A stretch of DNA of 53,567 nt from the NCBI GenBank assembly GCA_031278975.1, contig JAITJL010000007.1:1-53567 (forward strand), given 5' to 3'. Position numbers and translations under genes: made by a program. Each line of letters starts with the position of its first letter. Positions within the stretch are counted from its first letter, which is position 1. The stretch is from Puniceicoccales bacterium (GTDB lineage: Bacteria > Verrucomicrobiota > Verrucomicrobiia > Opitutales > UBA9783). Positions 1-9,824 of the stretch are shown here, piece by piece. The notes under the pieces are model-generated. The model had not been told where the DNA came from. It searched no databases and worked only from the letters and a program-made list of their open reading frames with translations.

Positions 1-802
1 GTTGTCATCATCATCATTTTGGAGATTACGGTTGTAGATATTAAATCCTTATCTCATACCTTCTTCTACAACATGCTACCTCCAAGGTAGCATGCTTGCT
101 TTTTTAACAAAATGGGAAACGATAATTTAACATAACCACCCACGGCGATTGTTTAATGTAGATCTTCTTATAATATGCAAGACTTATAGTGAATATACTC
201 AATTAAGGGAGCAATCGTAAGATTACAGAAGCAAAATCGGTCAAGCAGTTATTCGGCAATGTTTTTTATCCTCGAAAACACGTGCCCTTTGACTACTTTA
301 AGAGTGCTCTAAGAACGTAAAATGTACTTTTAAGGTTTTCCGTTTACAAACTGAATATGTTATAGGAAGATGAGACAAAGTTATGAAATGATTCTCTTAT
401 CGCATGGGTGACGTGAGTGGTTAAGTGGAAATACAGGTTTAGAAAAACAACTCCCCTCCAGTGTTTTATAATCAAATGGAGAGCATTATAAGTTGCTGGC
501 AATAAAATCTGCAAAAAATTCCTGATTCTAAGGTCGTAACTCCGGTGATTCCGCGTACCATCCCTACGAAATGTAATTGAAAATGTCGAAGCATGCTACA
601 TTTTTACCTTACCAAGGTGACACAATGATTGTTTCCCTCAAAAACGCTTTTGACATATTACAGTTTGGCAGAACAACGCATTCATTCGCTCGCAATACAA
701 ATACTAAAGTAATCATTACAAATTTTCTTCAAAGCGACAGCCTAGATGGGTTATGTAAAAAGTTAAAGACTGTATCCGCATAAATCCCGTGAAAGTAAAT
801 TT
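1..802. other. Gene-poor stretch with a terminator and possible coding relics
   Basis: I see no convincing gene here. The window may open on the last codons of an upstream plus-strand gene (one frame ends with TAA at 42-44), followed 27 bases later by a hairpin terminator. Two short open stretches look like possible relics. One at 207-320 contains the peptide FGNVFYPRKHVPFDYF but has no start codon. A 68-codon ORF at 577-783 has no visible ribosome binding site and no recognisable family. No tRNA, rRNA or mobile element was recognised. Confidence 0.4.
72..105 (+). terminator. Rho-independent terminator
   Basis: A perfect 9-bp stem (CATGCTACC at 72-80 with GGTAGCATG at 86-94) encloses a 5-base loop and is followed by CTTGCTTTTTT. 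This fits an intrinsic terminator for a plus-strand gene lying mostly to the left of the window. Confidence 0.75.
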
Positions 803-1642
803 TTACAACCAAGCCCAGAAGTAACGTTCCATTTTATGCAGGTCGAGCGTTGTTTTTGCGTCCCTGTAGCCGCATTTTTTTGCAAAAGAGTGCAAATAAT
901 CATGTTGATCCATCCCTGTTTCCAAAACGATACATCCATGAGGATTGAGGTGTTGCATGCCTTGGTGGAGTAATTTTTTTATGTCAGCCAATCCATTGTC
1001 TTTTGAAACTAAAGCGTGTTTGGGTTCAAAACATTTGACTTCGGGTTGGGCCAACATCCATTCTTGTTCCGTTAAATAGGGAGGATTTGAAATAATGCAG
1101 TCGAAATGATGAGGAATTTTTTCAAACCAATCGGAATGTAAAAATTGAATTTTATGCGCTACGCGATTGATGGTTGCATTTTCGATGGCTAAATGCAACG
1201 CATCCGCATGAGCGTCGCTGGCAGTAATGTTCATATAAGGGAATAAAGTGGCCAAAGTAATAGCAATAGTTCCACTGCCTGTCCCCAAATCTATAATTCG
1301 TTTGGGAGGCGTATTTGCCCAGTACTCACTCAGTTGATGAATGAGTTCTTCGGTTTCGGGTCTTGGAATGAGGACTCGTGAATCCACTTTAATGTGCTGA
1401 CCGTAAAAGTCGACGAATCCTAGAATATACTGTAGAGGGTGTCTTTGTGCGCGTAACTTTGCGTACGTGCGCAAGGCATCTGCCTGTTTTGGAGTCAACG
1501 GTTTATCGTAATTTAAAAAAAGATCTAAACGTTTACACCCGAGAACAGAGGCAATCAACAATTCTGCATCCACATGCGCATTCTCAATGCCCTGCCTGTG
1601 GAAAAATTGAACCAAAACATTTAAAATTTCGCCAACACACAT
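803..1642 (-). CDS. prmC: Peptide chain release factor N5-glutamine methyltransferase PrmC
   Basis: PrmC (HemK) uses S-adenosylmethionine in the cytoplasm to methylate the glutamine of the GGQ motif in release factors RF1 and RF2, which makes termination efficient. The 279-aa protein has the family's normal length. It shows an N-terminal helical domain (about residues 1-85), the conserved LIPRPETEEL segment (91-100), the SAM-binding DLGTGSG loop (118-124) and the catalytic NPPY motif (186-189) that binds the glutamine side chain. It lies 65 bases downstream of rpmB on the same strand and is probably co-transcribed with it. prfA, a common partner, is not visible in the window. Confidence 0.95.
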   Translation of the reverse strand: MCVGEILNVLVQFFHRQGIENAHVDAELLIASVLGCKRLDLFLNYDKPLTPKQADALRTYAKLRAQRHPLQYILGFVDFYGQHIKVDSRVLIPRPETEELIHQLSEYWANTPPKRIIDLGTGSGTIAITLATLFPYMNITASDAHADALHLAIENATINRVAHKIQFLHSDWFEKIPHHFDCIISNPPYLTEQEWMLAQPEVKCFEPKHALVSKDNGLADIKKLLHQGMQHLNPHGCIVLETGMDQHDYLHSFAKKCGYRDAKTTLDLHKMERYFWAWL

Positions 1643-1707
1643 GCGAACATTTTTAAAAATAAAACGTAATTAAAAATTACCCACTAACGATGGTGGAATA
1701 ATCGAAG

Positions 1708-1941
1708 TTAAACAACCTTTTCAACGAGGCCCGCTTTGATAGCTTTAACGCTCACCCAAACACGTTTTACTTGCCCCTTTGGCAGCTTGATTTTAATCTT
1801 TTGTAAATTGGGTTTGAAAATTCTCGTAACCTTTTTTGTTACGTGCGTACCGATACCACCACTTTTTTTAGATTGCCCTTTTCGACTGATCCGAGACCCT
1901 ACTACCCGCTTTTTCTGAGTAATGTAACAAATACGCGACAT
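1708..1941 (-). CDS. rpmB: 50S ribosomal protein L28
   Basis: L28 is a small basic protein of the large ribosomal subunit. The 77-aa product begins MSRICYITQKK, continues with the basic segment around GSRISRKGQSKKSGG, and has the typical C-terminal VWVSVKAIKAGLVEKV. The CxxT start is typical of L28, but no zinc-binding CxxC pairs are seen, so this is a Zn-independent form. It is the first gene of a minus-strand pair with prmC. The 169 bases between it and the divergent dnaE should hold both promoters. Confidence 0.95.
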   Translation of the reverse strand: MSRICYITQKKRVVGSRISRKGQSKKSGGIGTHVTKKVTRIFKPNLQKIKIKLPKGQVKRVWVSVKAIKAGLVEKVV

Positions 1942-2110
1942 ATAAAAATTCTATTCGATTATTACCCTAAAAAAGTACTTTATGGGAGTGCAAGGTTTTT
2001 TTGAATGTTTTTGCATATAAAGTGACCCAGATGTTGCTTACGATAACAGGACTTGCAAAAAAGTATTATTTATGTGGACGAAATAAGTGGAGCTGGTTGA
2101 ATGAAGTAGG

Positions 2111-5100
2111 ATGACGAGAGAATCTAAGCAATTTGTCCATTTGCACGTACATTCCGATTACAGTTTGTTGGACGGTGCATGCCGACTGGATCGTTTACTA
2201 AAGCGTGCTCGTGAATTCGCAATGCCCGCTCTAGCAATAACGGACCACGGTAACCTATTTGGTGTGCCTCAATTCTACAAAATGGCTCTGGATATGGGTA
2301 TAAAGCCTTTATTGGGATGCGAAGCGTACTTATTATATGAAGGTTCGCGTTTGGAGAAGAAACGCGATCAAAGGGAAGAAAATTTAAAATTGGCGCATAC
2401 GTGTTTGATTGCCAAAGATTGGACAGGTTACCAAAATCTAACGCAACTTATATCGGACGCTCATGTTCATGGTTTTTACTATAAACCTCGAACGGATATG
2501 GAACAATTGGCGCGACATGCCAAGGGACTCATTGCAACCTCAGGTTGTCTCAATGGCGTACTGCCTCAATTTTTGTTACGTAATGAATTTGGAAAAGCAA
2601 AGAAAGCGCTAGGAGAATTTATTGATATTTTTGGCAAGGAGAATTTTTTCGTCGAAGTTCAAAATCAAGGCATGCCGGAGCAGGTCGAACAAATTCCACA
2701 ACTGTTAAGTTTAGCTAAAGTATGTGGTGTGCGGTGCGTGGCGACCAACGACGTGCACTACGTATATCCGGGAGATTGGGAAGCGCAAGATGCCCTTTTG
2801 TGCATTCAGACGGGTAGTAAAATTAAAGACGCGCAGCGTATGCGCATGCCAACACGCCAATTTTACTTAAAATCCAGGCAAGAGATGGAACAAGCCTTTA
2901 AAGGTAACGAAGAGGTATTGGATAATACGCTGCAGGTGGCTGAAATGTGCGACGTTAAGTTACCTTTTGGAGAAAGTCATTACCCTATATTTCATCTGAC
3001 GGATGAACTGCGAGAGAAATATGGCAGTCGTTTGGCTTTATTCAAAGGTTTGTGTACGGAGGGTTTATTGAAACGTTACGGTATTCATTTTGAAACGGGT
3101 TCTGGACCCGATGTACACGGATTGAATGCGCAGGAAGTTATTGAGCGATTGAAATATGAATGGCATATCATTGAGCAAGCAGGTTTTATAGATTATTTTC
3201 TCATTGTTTGGGACTTCATTCATTGGGCTAAACAACAAGGTATTTCCGTAGGGCCTGGACGTGGATCCGTAGCAGGTTCCCTAGTGGCGTACGTTTTAAT
3301 GATCACGGACACGGACCCTATACACTTTAATCTATTATTTGAACGTTTTTTGAATCCAGAGCGCGTATCGCCTCCAGATGTAGATATTGATTTTTGCATG
3401 CGTCGTAGGGAAGAAGTCATCGAATACGTTCGGAAGACCTATGGAGAATCCAATGTAAGCAATATCATCACGTTTGGTACTTTGGGAGCAAAAATGGTTG
3501 TAAGGGATTTAGCGCGTGTGTACGATGTTCCTTACAGTGAAGCCGATCGGTGGTCAAAGATGATTCCGGACGATTTAAAAATTACTTTATCATCGGCGTT
3601 GGAAAAGTCGTACGAGTTGAAACAGGAAATTGGCACAAATTCCCTGGCCGAGAAAATTTTTACCGAAGGCCAAATTTTAGAAGGCGTGGTCCGTAATTCT
3701 GGAACGCACGCGTGCGGCGTGATCATTGGAGATAAGCCTTTGACCGAAATTGTTCCCCTGACGCTGCAGGAAGGAGCTTTAACGACGCAGTATTCTAAAG
3801 AATTTGTGGAATCATTGGGGCTTTTAAAGATGGATTTTTTGGGACTTAAAACGTTGACAATTATCGATGATACACAATGTTTCATTCGGACATTACCCGA
3901 GTTTAAAGAATTTGATATCCATTCAATTCCATTCGATGACGCAAAGACTTTCAAGATGCTGAATGCGGGTGAAACCATTGGTGTATTTCAATTGGAATCG
4001 CCATTTGTACAGCGCATTTGCCAGCAATTTGAGATGAGTTCCATCGACGAAATTAGTGCGCTGAGTGCCCTCAATCGCCCTGGACCTATGGAGTGGATCC
4101 CCGATTACGTTAATGGTAAAAAACACCCCGAGGAAATTCATTACGTACATCCACTGTTGGAGCCCATTTGTCGAAAGACGTACGGTGTTTTGGTGTTCCA
4201 AGAACAAGTTATGGAAGCTGCACGGGTGATTGCGGGATACAGCCTTGGTGGTGCAGATATTTTACGTCGAGCTATGGGCAAGAAACAAATGGATGTGATG
4301 CGTGCTCAGCGAGCAGTTTTTGTCGAAGGAGCCTGGAAGTGTCACAGTATTGATGAAGCAAAAGCCAATGAAATTTTTGACATTTTGGCCAAATTTGCCG
4401 GTTATGGATTCAATAAATCGCACTCGGACGCGTATGCCATTATCATTTACCAGACGGCTTATTTAAAAGCAAATTTCCCAACGCAATACATGGCGGCTAT
4501 TTTGTCTTCGGAACTCGGAAATGCGGATAAGTTATCATTTTTTATAGAAAACTGCCGATCTTCTTTGGGAATTGAAATTTTGGGTCCGGACATCAATGAA
4601 TCCGAAGACGCATTCAGTCCTATTACGCATACCCATAAAAAGCAAATTCGATTCGGTTTGGCTGCCATCAAAGGGGTTGGAGATGGGGTTGCAAAGTGTA
4701 TTTTGGAAGAACGTAGAGCACGTGGACCATTTAAATCGTTTGTTGACTTTGCCAAACGTGTGGATGCAAAAGCCTTGAATAAACGCGTCGTTGAGTGTCT
4801 AATAAAGACAGGAGCCTTTGATAGCCTCCAAGAGGGGCGGCGTTATCTTTTGGATCATATGGAGAGTCTCCTCAAAGAAGCGTCTGTAGCCCAGATAGAT
4901 CGCAACAAAGGCCAAACGACTTTGTTTGATTTTGACGACATGGAAACCCGTTTATTGTCGGAACAAATACCTTCGGTACAGCAAGTTTCGGGTGAAAAAC
5001 ACGTACGTGAAATGCCACTTTTTGAGCAACTTAATTATGAGCGAGAACTTTTGGGATTCTACCTATCGGGACATCCTTTGGATGCATTGGAGGGTGTTGA

Positions 5101-5707
5101 AAAGATTTTTCAAACATTTCAACTGGAAGAATGGCCCATCGTACCCAATGGTGAAAGTTTTCGTTTATGCGGCGTTGTCGAAGAAGTTAACAAACGTATT
5201 TCCAAGAAAACAAATCGGCCTTGGTTATCCTTTTCTTTATCCACAAGAGAAGCGCGATACGATTTGCAGCTGTTTTCGGATACTTTTGATACGTACGCAC
5301 ATTGTGTACAGGAGGGTACTTTGCTAATTGTCGAAGGACAAGTAAAAAAGACGTCGGACGGCTATCAACTTAATACCCTGCGTGTATTTAATTTTGAACA
5401 GCAATTCTCTCGCTTTATTCAGCAGTGTCATTGGATTTTGTTTCCACAGAAAGGGGTACAGGATTTTATGGAACGTCTGTCGAAATTAATACACAAAAAA
5501 GAAGGCAATATGGAAGTGAAAGTAAGTTTTTACCACAATGAAGAGTATGCCTTGGAAGGTTCTTTGCCCGCATGTTGCAAGACTTATTTATCTATAGACG
5601 ATTTAAAAGCATTGAAAAAACATCCAGTAGTTTATGGGGTTGAAATTACACCTAGGGATATTGTTCCGTTCCCTCAAAAAGATTTTAAGGTCGGTAAGTC
5701 AACGTAA
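2111..5707 (+). CDS. dnaE: DNA polymerase III alpha subunit (DnaE)
   Basis: This is the catalytic subunit of the replicative DNA polymerase III holoenzyme. The 1198-aa protein is full length. It starts with a PHP domain (HLHVHSDYSLLDG near residue 10, ITDHGNLFG near 45) whose metal-binding histidines look intact, unlike the degenerate PHP domain of E. coli. The palm follows, with GPGRGSVAGSLVAY near 380, the catalytic PDVDIDF near 420 and the third acidic residue in KMDFLGLKT near 573. Next come fingers (NRPGPMEWIPDYV near 655), a helix-hairpin-helix region near 860 and a C-terminal OB-fold (about 1000-1090). The ATG is preceded by GAAGTAGG, a usable ribosome binding site. The intact PHP domain suggests metal-dependent proofreading could reside here; that is inference. 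Confidence 0.97.
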   Translation: MTRESKQFVHLHVHSDYSLLDGACRLDRLLKRAREFAMPALAITDHGNLFGVPQFYKMALDMGIKPLLGCEAYLLYEGSRLEKKRDQREENLKLAHTCLIAKDWTGYQNLTQLISDAHVHGFYYKPRTDMEQLARHAKGLIATSGCLNGVLPQFLLRNEFGKAKKALGEFIDIFGKENFFVEVQNQGMPEQVEQIPQLLSLAKVCGVRCVATNDVHYVYPGDWEAQDALLCIQTGSKIKDAQRMRMPTRQFYLKSRQEMEQAFKGNEEVLDNTLQVAEMCDVKLPFGESHYPIFHLTDELREKYGSRLALFKGLCTEGLLKRYGIHFETGSGPDVHGLNAQEVIERLKYEWHIIEQAGFIDYFLIVWDFIHWAKQQGISVGPGRGSVAGSLVAYVLMITDTDPIHFNLLFERFLNPERVSPPDVDIDFCMRRREEVIEYVRKTYGESNVSNIITFGTLGAKMVVRDLARVYDVPYSEADRWSKMIPDDLKITLSSALEKSYELKQEIGTNSLAEKIFTEGQILEGVVRNSGTHACGVIIGDKPLTEIVPLTLQEGALTTQYSKEFVESLGLLKMDFLGLKTLTIIDDTQCFIRTLPEFKEFDIHSIPFDDAKTFKMLNAGETIGVFQLESPFVQRICQQFEMSSIDEISALSALNRPGPMEWIPDYVNGKKHPEEIHYVHPLLEPICRKTYGVLVFQEQVMEAARVIAGYSLGGADILRRAMGKKQMDVMRAQRAVFVEGAWKCHSIDEAKANEIFDILAKFAGYGFNKSHSDAYAIIIYQTAYLKANFPTQYMAAILSSELGNADKLSFFIENCRSSLGIEILGPDINESEDAFSPITHTHKKQIRFGLAAIKGVGDGVAKCILEERRARGPFKSFVDFAKRVDAKALNKRVVECLIKTGAFDSLQEGRRYLLDHMESLLKEASVAQIDRNKGQTTLFDFDDMETRLLSEQIPSVQQVSGEKHVREMPLFEQLNYERELLGFYLSGHPLDALEGVEKIFQTFQLEEWPIVPNGESFRLCGVVEEVNKRISKKTNRPWLSFSLSTREARYDLQLFSDTFDTYAHCVQEGTLLIVEGQVKKTSDGYQLNTLRVFNFEQQFSRFIQQCHWILFPQKGVQDFMERLSKLIHKKEGNMEVKVSFYHNEEYALEGSLPACCKTYLSIDDLKALKKHPVVYGVEITPRDIVPFPQKDFKVGKST

Positions 5708-5805
5708 TATTAAAGCGTCAATGATATTTATTTTGGACAATGTGAGAATACTTGTAAAGTTGAATATTTTGGGATACAGCAAACATATCTTGCATATCTA
5801 TTTAA

Positions 5806-6096
5806 TTACCATGGATCTATTTCATTGAAAGGATTGTAGTCAACTTCCCAAACGGCATCCGGAGATGTTTTTTTTAGATCGTTGGTGTTAGATTTGCTAT
5901 TGGTGCTGGACGGTGTAGGCCTTTGATTTGAGGTATTATCTAAAAAATAGTCGTCAATATTAAATATATCCAATGAGGTTACAGCCGACATGTTTTCTAG
6001 AGTTTTTTTAGCGTCTTGAGTACTGGCGGCATGAGCTTGGAGTGCAAGTCCACTTGTAATGGTTAAAGTTGCTTTTAACAAATATCTACGGATCAT
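5806..6096 (-). CDS. Small exported protein of unknown function
   Basis: I do not recognise a family. Starting at the internal ATG at 6096 gives 96 aa with a clear N-terminal signal peptide (MIRRYLLKATLTITSGLALQ, then an AHA-A cleavage site). The mature part is short, polar, rich in Ser/Thr/Asn and acidic towards the C terminus, ending NEIDPW. The longer reading starting at 6213 would put 39 residues before the signal peptide and is less likely. It is convergent with dnaE and stands alone. No strong ribosome binding site is visible, so expression is uncertain. Confidence 0.55.
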   Translation of the reverse strand: MIRRYLLKATLTITSGLALQAHAASTQDAKKTLENMSAVTSLDIFNIDDYFLDNTSNQRPTPSSTNSKSNTNDLKKTSPDAVWEVDYNPFNEIDPW

Positions 6097-6486
6097 TTTG
6101 GCGCGAGGTAATATTATAATACTTTTAAACTGCATATTTTGCAAGCTATTTTTATGCCAAGAACGGTATTTGTGCGCCGTAGAACTAATATTGTTAAGAA
6201 ATCGGTTGCTCATAAGATGAAAGCATTTCTTTTATTTAAAGCCTATTATCGTGAAAAAGAAAATTTTTTAACAAAGATAAGACAATTCTCTAGGTAATTT
6301 GCTTTAAGAAAAAATTAGCTGAAAAAAACTGGAAATGTCTTCCAAGATTTTAGATAGGGTAGAAATTATTTAACATGAAAACTATAGGAAAAAGTTTTGA
6401 GGAAATAAGCTGTCTTGCTCATCATAACGCGGTAACCTAGGAATATTTATTTTTATTCCAGGTCAAAATTTAATGCAGATTATAAA

Positions 6487-7284
6487 TTACGTTTCAGCGA
6501 TTGAGATACGTTCAATGTAAGTAGCTTTTCCATTGGAAGCATTGAATTTAACCCATACACCATTGAGCATAGAGGGGCCTGTCGCCACTTCAAATCGAGT
6601 AGGTTTCCCGCACATGAGTTTTTCTATGACGGGTTCGATGCGGAACCCTAAGATCCCATGTGCGGCTCCACACATACCCAAATCGGTTATGAAAGCTGTA
6701 CTTTGATGCATCAAGTGCGCATCCGCAGTTTGTACATGCGTGTGCGTACCTAAAACGCTCGTAACGGCATGTTTGTTTAGAAACCAACCGAGTGCGTATT
6801 TTTCGGCCGTTGTTTCGGCGTGGACATCTACAATGATATTATGTATACCTTGCTCTTTTATTTTTTCTAAAATTTTTTCGGCCGTTTTAAACGGACAATT
6901 TAAAGGTGTGTTCATGAAACTACGACCCAAAAGTCCAAAGAGTGCAACCTGGACATTTTGGTTTTCAACAACTATGTAAGACTTTCCTGGGCATGTTTCA
7001 GGTAAATTGGCGGGTCTACAAAGGTAATTTATGCGATCAATTTCGTGCCAAAAACCATTTTGATCCCACGTATGGTTTCCCAAAGAAATTCCATGAACAC
7101 CCGACTGGTTGATCTCTTCTGCAATGGGTCGTGTTATGCCAAAACCTCCGGCAGCGTTTTCTCCATTGGCAAAAATAAATGTCGGATGATATTGAGCCTG
7201 CAGTTTGGGTAAATATTTTGCGAGAAAAGTTCTTCCGGGACGTCCCACAATGTCACCGAAGTATAAAAAACTTAACTCGTGCAT
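6487..7284 (-). CDS. ymdB: YmdB-family metallophosphoesterase
   Basis: Members of this family (TIGR00282) are calcineurin-like phosphoesterases. Bacillus YmdB hydrolyses 2',3'-cyclic nucleotides and influences the choice between biofilm and motility. The 265-aa length is typical. Signature motifs occur in order: FGDIVGRPGR (8-17), ANGENAAGGFGIT (39-51), SLGNHTWDQ near 67, VDVHAETTAEK near 152 and GTHTHVQTADA near 179. Together these supply the Asp, Glu, Asn and His ligands of a two-metal site. It is monocistronic or followed by nothing on its strand. The substrate in this organism is not shown by sequence. Confidence 0.9.
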   Translation of the reverse strand: MHELSFLYFGDIVGRPGRTFLAKYLPKLQAQYHPTFIFANGENAAGGFGITRPIAEEINQSGVHGISLGNHTWDQNGFWHEIDRINYLCRPANLPETCPGKSYIVVENQNVQVALFGLLGRSFMNTPLNCPFKTAEKILEKIKEQGIHNIIVDVHAETTAEKYALGWFLNKHAVTSVLGTHTHVQTADAHLMHQSTAFITDLGMCGAAHGILGFRIEPVIEKLMCGKPTRFEVATGPSMLNGVWVKFNASNGKATYIERISIAET

Positions 7285-7369
7285 ACCCTAATACTTTCAA
7301 TCTTTATTCTACGACAACATCACACGTAGTCTCTCTGCAATATATACGAATACAAATGTAAAATCATCC

Positions 7370-7445
7370 TGGTGGGCCCTGTAGGATTCGAACCTACGAC
7401 CAAAGGATTATGAGTCCTCTGCTCTAACCGCTGAGCTAAGAGCCC
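7370..7445 (-). tRNA. tRNA-Ile2 (CAT anticodon, lysidine type)
   Basis: A full cloverleaf reads on the minus strand from 7445 to 7370, with a 7-bp acceptor stem GGGCTCT/AGGGCCC, anticodon CAT in the loop CTCATAA, a T-arm with GGTTCGAATCC and an encoded CCA. The body resembles bacterial tRNA-Ile2, whose C34 is changed to lysidine by TilS to read AUA, more than elongator or initiator tRNA-Met. The assignment among CAT tRNAs is by pattern. Confidence 0.85.
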
Positions 7446-7685
7446 ATAGAAAATTCCAACAAGCGCCTTTACTAAAATGCAAATTTTTTGAAACAACAAG
7501 CTTTTTATAGGTTTATTGCGTTTGTTCTTATTGCAACCTAAGGATAAGTTTATAAGAAAAAATGCTGCAAGGATAGAAAGACTATATGTAGGCATAGGTC
7601 GCTTGTTTTAATTGGGCAAAATGTTAAAATGCATTCATTTTTTCTTGTGATGGAAGCCGCCAAAAGTTTTTCTAAGAAAAGCGTT

Positions 7686-7775
7686 GGAGAGATGGCAGAG
7701 TGGACGATTGTGCCTGACTCGAAATCAGGTGTGGGGGGAACTCCACCGAGGGTTCGAATCCCTCTCTCTCCGCCA
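7686..7775 (+). tRNA. tRNA-Ser (CGA)
   Basis: A 90-nt class II tRNA with acceptor GGAGAGA/TCTCTCC, anticodon stem CCTGA/TCAGG with loop CTCGAAA (anticodon CGA), a long variable arm (GTGGGGGGAACTCCAC region), T-loop GGTTCGAATCC, discriminator G and encoded CCA at 7773-7775. It marks the left edge of the accessory-looking segment. Confidence 0.93.
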
Positions 7776-7915
7776 GAAATATTGGATCGGACGTACTTCG
7801 GGAAATTTTCTGCGATGGCTTAGAATCGTTAGTTTCTGAAGGCTTTCGAGGTTTACCTGGAGATTTTGTGATTTCCTCAATCATCGCTGATGTATGGCTA
7901 AGAGTATGGGAATGA
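7776..7915 (+). pseudogene. Possible coding relic abutting tRNA-Ser
   Basis: Directly after the CCA of tRNA-Ser one frame stays open to TGA at 7913-7915. It reads like a protein tail (…REIFCDGLESLVSEGFRG…, then LPGDFVISSIIADVW) but has no start codon. I do not recognise the family. It may be the remnant of a gene truncated when DNA inserted at the tRNA, or chance. Confidence 0.25.
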
Positions 7916-7978
7916 TGAAGTTAAGTGTTTTACTGTCGAGAAACAAATTTAACTCTAGATGAAATGGGTTGGATATTT

Positions 7979-9082
7979 ATGAAGTATCTTTTATACATGT
8001 CGGTGACTGCAATAGCGATAACGGCATTCATCGCTACCTACGTGCATTCACACAAATTTGGCAGCATTCCAAGTGGTATGCGTTTGGAAAAAATTCAAAA
8101 GTCCACACACTATAAAAACGGAAAATTTCAAAATATCTATAAACTCCGCGAGGATGCTCCCCTATGCAAACTAAATGCGTATAAAAAACTCGGTATTATA
8201 AGTAAACTTATTACCCATAAAAATGATGTTAATATACCTAGCGTCAAGACGGATCTAATAAATCTAAACGCAAATGAAGACATCCTGGTGTGGTTTGGAC
8301 ATGCTTCATATTTTATACAAATCGAAGGAAAACGCATAGCCGTCGATCCTGTATTAAGCGATATTTCATCGCCGATTCCCTTCTTCCCGGTTGCATTTCG
8401 AGGAACCCATGTGTACGCGGCAACCGAAATACCAGAACTTGATTATCTGATCATCACTCACGATCACTGGGATCATCTGGATTATGAAACGGTAACGAAG
8501 TTAAAGGCGAAGCAAATGATTTGTCCACTTTGCGTTGGAGCTCATTTCGAACATTGGGGGTTCGCCCAGTCCAAACTATTGGAGATGGACTAGTACGATG
8601 AAGTCGAACTGGGAGACGGATTCCGCATTGTATGTTACCCAACTCAGCATTTTTCAGGACGAGGCTTTACGCGTAACAAATCTCTGTGGGGTGCGTTTTT
8701 GCTTACATCTTCCGGCGAATTTAAGGTATATATCGGAGGCGATGGTGGGTATTGCCCACATTTCAAAGAAATCGGGGAAAAACACGGGCCGATAAACGTG
8801 GCAATCCTTGAAAATGGACAATACAACGAGCATTGGAAGCATACGCATATGTTTCCAATCGAGACCCTAATGGCCGCAGAGGATCTCCGTGCGAAGGCTT
8901 TACTGCCGGTACACAACTCCAAATTCTCACTTTCAACCCACGCATGGAATGAACCTCTTAATGAGATCTCACGGTTGTGTAAAAATAAGGATGTACGTCT
9001 TTTAACGCCCATGATAGGGCAAAAGGTAAACATTAAAGACACGGATCAGTATTTCGGTGCATGGTGGTCGTACAACTTTTAA
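7979..9082 (+). pseudogene. Metallo-beta-lactamase-fold hydrolase (RomA/NAPE-PLD-like) interrupted by in-frame TAG
   Basis: This family of N-terminally anchored metallo-hydrolases includes RomA-like and NAPE-PLD-like enzymes. The frame runs from ATG 7979 to TAG 8591-8593, then continues in the same frame to TAA at 9082. Before the stop there is a membrane anchor (about residues 2-22), the family segment FGSIPSGMRLEKIQKS and the metal motif THDHWDHLD. After it come YDEVELGDGFRIV, TQHFSGRG, the metal ligand in IGGDGGY and the late His in PVHNSKF. The codon lies in LEMD-TAG-YDEV, where relatives usually have Trp, so TGG to TAG is the simplest explanation. Everything else is intact (about 367 codons), so decay is recent, or the codon is suppressed, or it is a base error. 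An ATG-initiated fragment could start at 8699. The ATG at 7925 would add 18 residues. Confidence 0.8.
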
Positions 9083-9341
9083 CTATAGAGATCCCGCACA
9101 TTTGAGGTAATTTATCTGCAAAATTCCTCTTGCTCGAACTAGAGGATTGGAGTATTGTGAAAGACAACTTGCGAGAATCAATACATTATACTCTTACGAA
9201 GAGGAAAACTTTAAAGTAAACAAGATTTTATTTTTTATGAGATGCAACATGACAGATATTTTTAGAAGTACATTTTAGGCGTAATGAGTATGCTGATTTT
9301 GTTGAGAAATGGATCTACGGATATAGACGAAATGGTTAAAA

Positions 9342-9824
9342 ATGAATATGAAATCCAAAATGATGGTTGTTTATTATTCTTATTCAGGAATTACAAAGGA
9401 AGTTGCTGAATTTATTAAAGAAAAAATTGGCGGTGATATCTTTGAAATTGAACCCGTAGATCAATATCCTTCCAGTTATAGCGCTACGTTAGAACTAGCT
9501 AACAAAGAACTAGCTTCCGGACACAAACCTACATTGAAAAACCGATTGGAAAATGTGGGTGATTATGATGTGATCTTCCTGGGATCGCCCGTTTGGTGTG
9601 GAACAATAGCTCCGGCGGTTACCTCATTTTTATCCACACATGATTTGTCCGGAAAAACAATTATACCGTTTTGTACCCATGGTGGCGGAGGAGAGAGCAA
9701 TACTTTTAGGGATATACAGATGCTTACACTTGGATCAACGGTTCTTTCCGGAGGATCTTTCATGGGGAATCCCCAAAGAGAAATATCCACATGGCTTGAA
9801 ATCCAATTGAGACAAAAGTTTTGA
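9342..9824 (+). CDS. Flavodoxin-like protein
   Basis: A 160-aa FMN-binding flavodoxin-fold protein, probably a cytoplasmic one-electron carrier or small quinone/nitro reductase. The N terminus has the phosphate-binding loop YYSYSGITKEVAEFI (about 11-25). A central DYDVIFLGSPVWCGTIAPAV segment near 75-95 and the FCTHGGGGESNTF loop near 108-120 match the Flavodoxin_4-type family. The start could also be the third codon (ATG AAA TCC). It lies 122 bases upstream of a YqhD-like alcohol dehydrogenase. The two are often neighbours in anaerobes, which suggests a shared role in disposing of aldehydes or reductant. That role is inference. Confidence 0.85.
   Translation: MNMKSKMMVVYYSYSGITKEVAEFIKEKIGGDIFEIEPVDQYPSSYSATLELANKELASGHKPTLKNRLENVGDYDVIFLGSPVWCGTIAPAVTSFLSTHDLSGKTIIPFCTHGGGGESNTFRDIQMLTLGSTVLSGGSFMGNPQREISTWLEIQLRQKF

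Noticed and set aside
1447..1656. Plus-strand ORF with Fur-like fragments (STVYRNLKK, CPACGKIE)
   Set aside because: It lies wholly antisense to prmC, which is certain, and lacks the rest of the Fur fold. The resemblance is coincidental.
7320..7595. 91-aa minus-strand ORF
   Set aside because: It runs through tRNA-Ile2; the LAQRLEQRTHNPLVVGSNP-type peptide is the well-known translation of a tRNA gene.
7629..7884. ORFs on both strands over tRNA-Ser
   Set aside because: They translate the tRNA itself (RVRIPLSPP, EREGFEPS-type peptides) and are common annotation artefacts.
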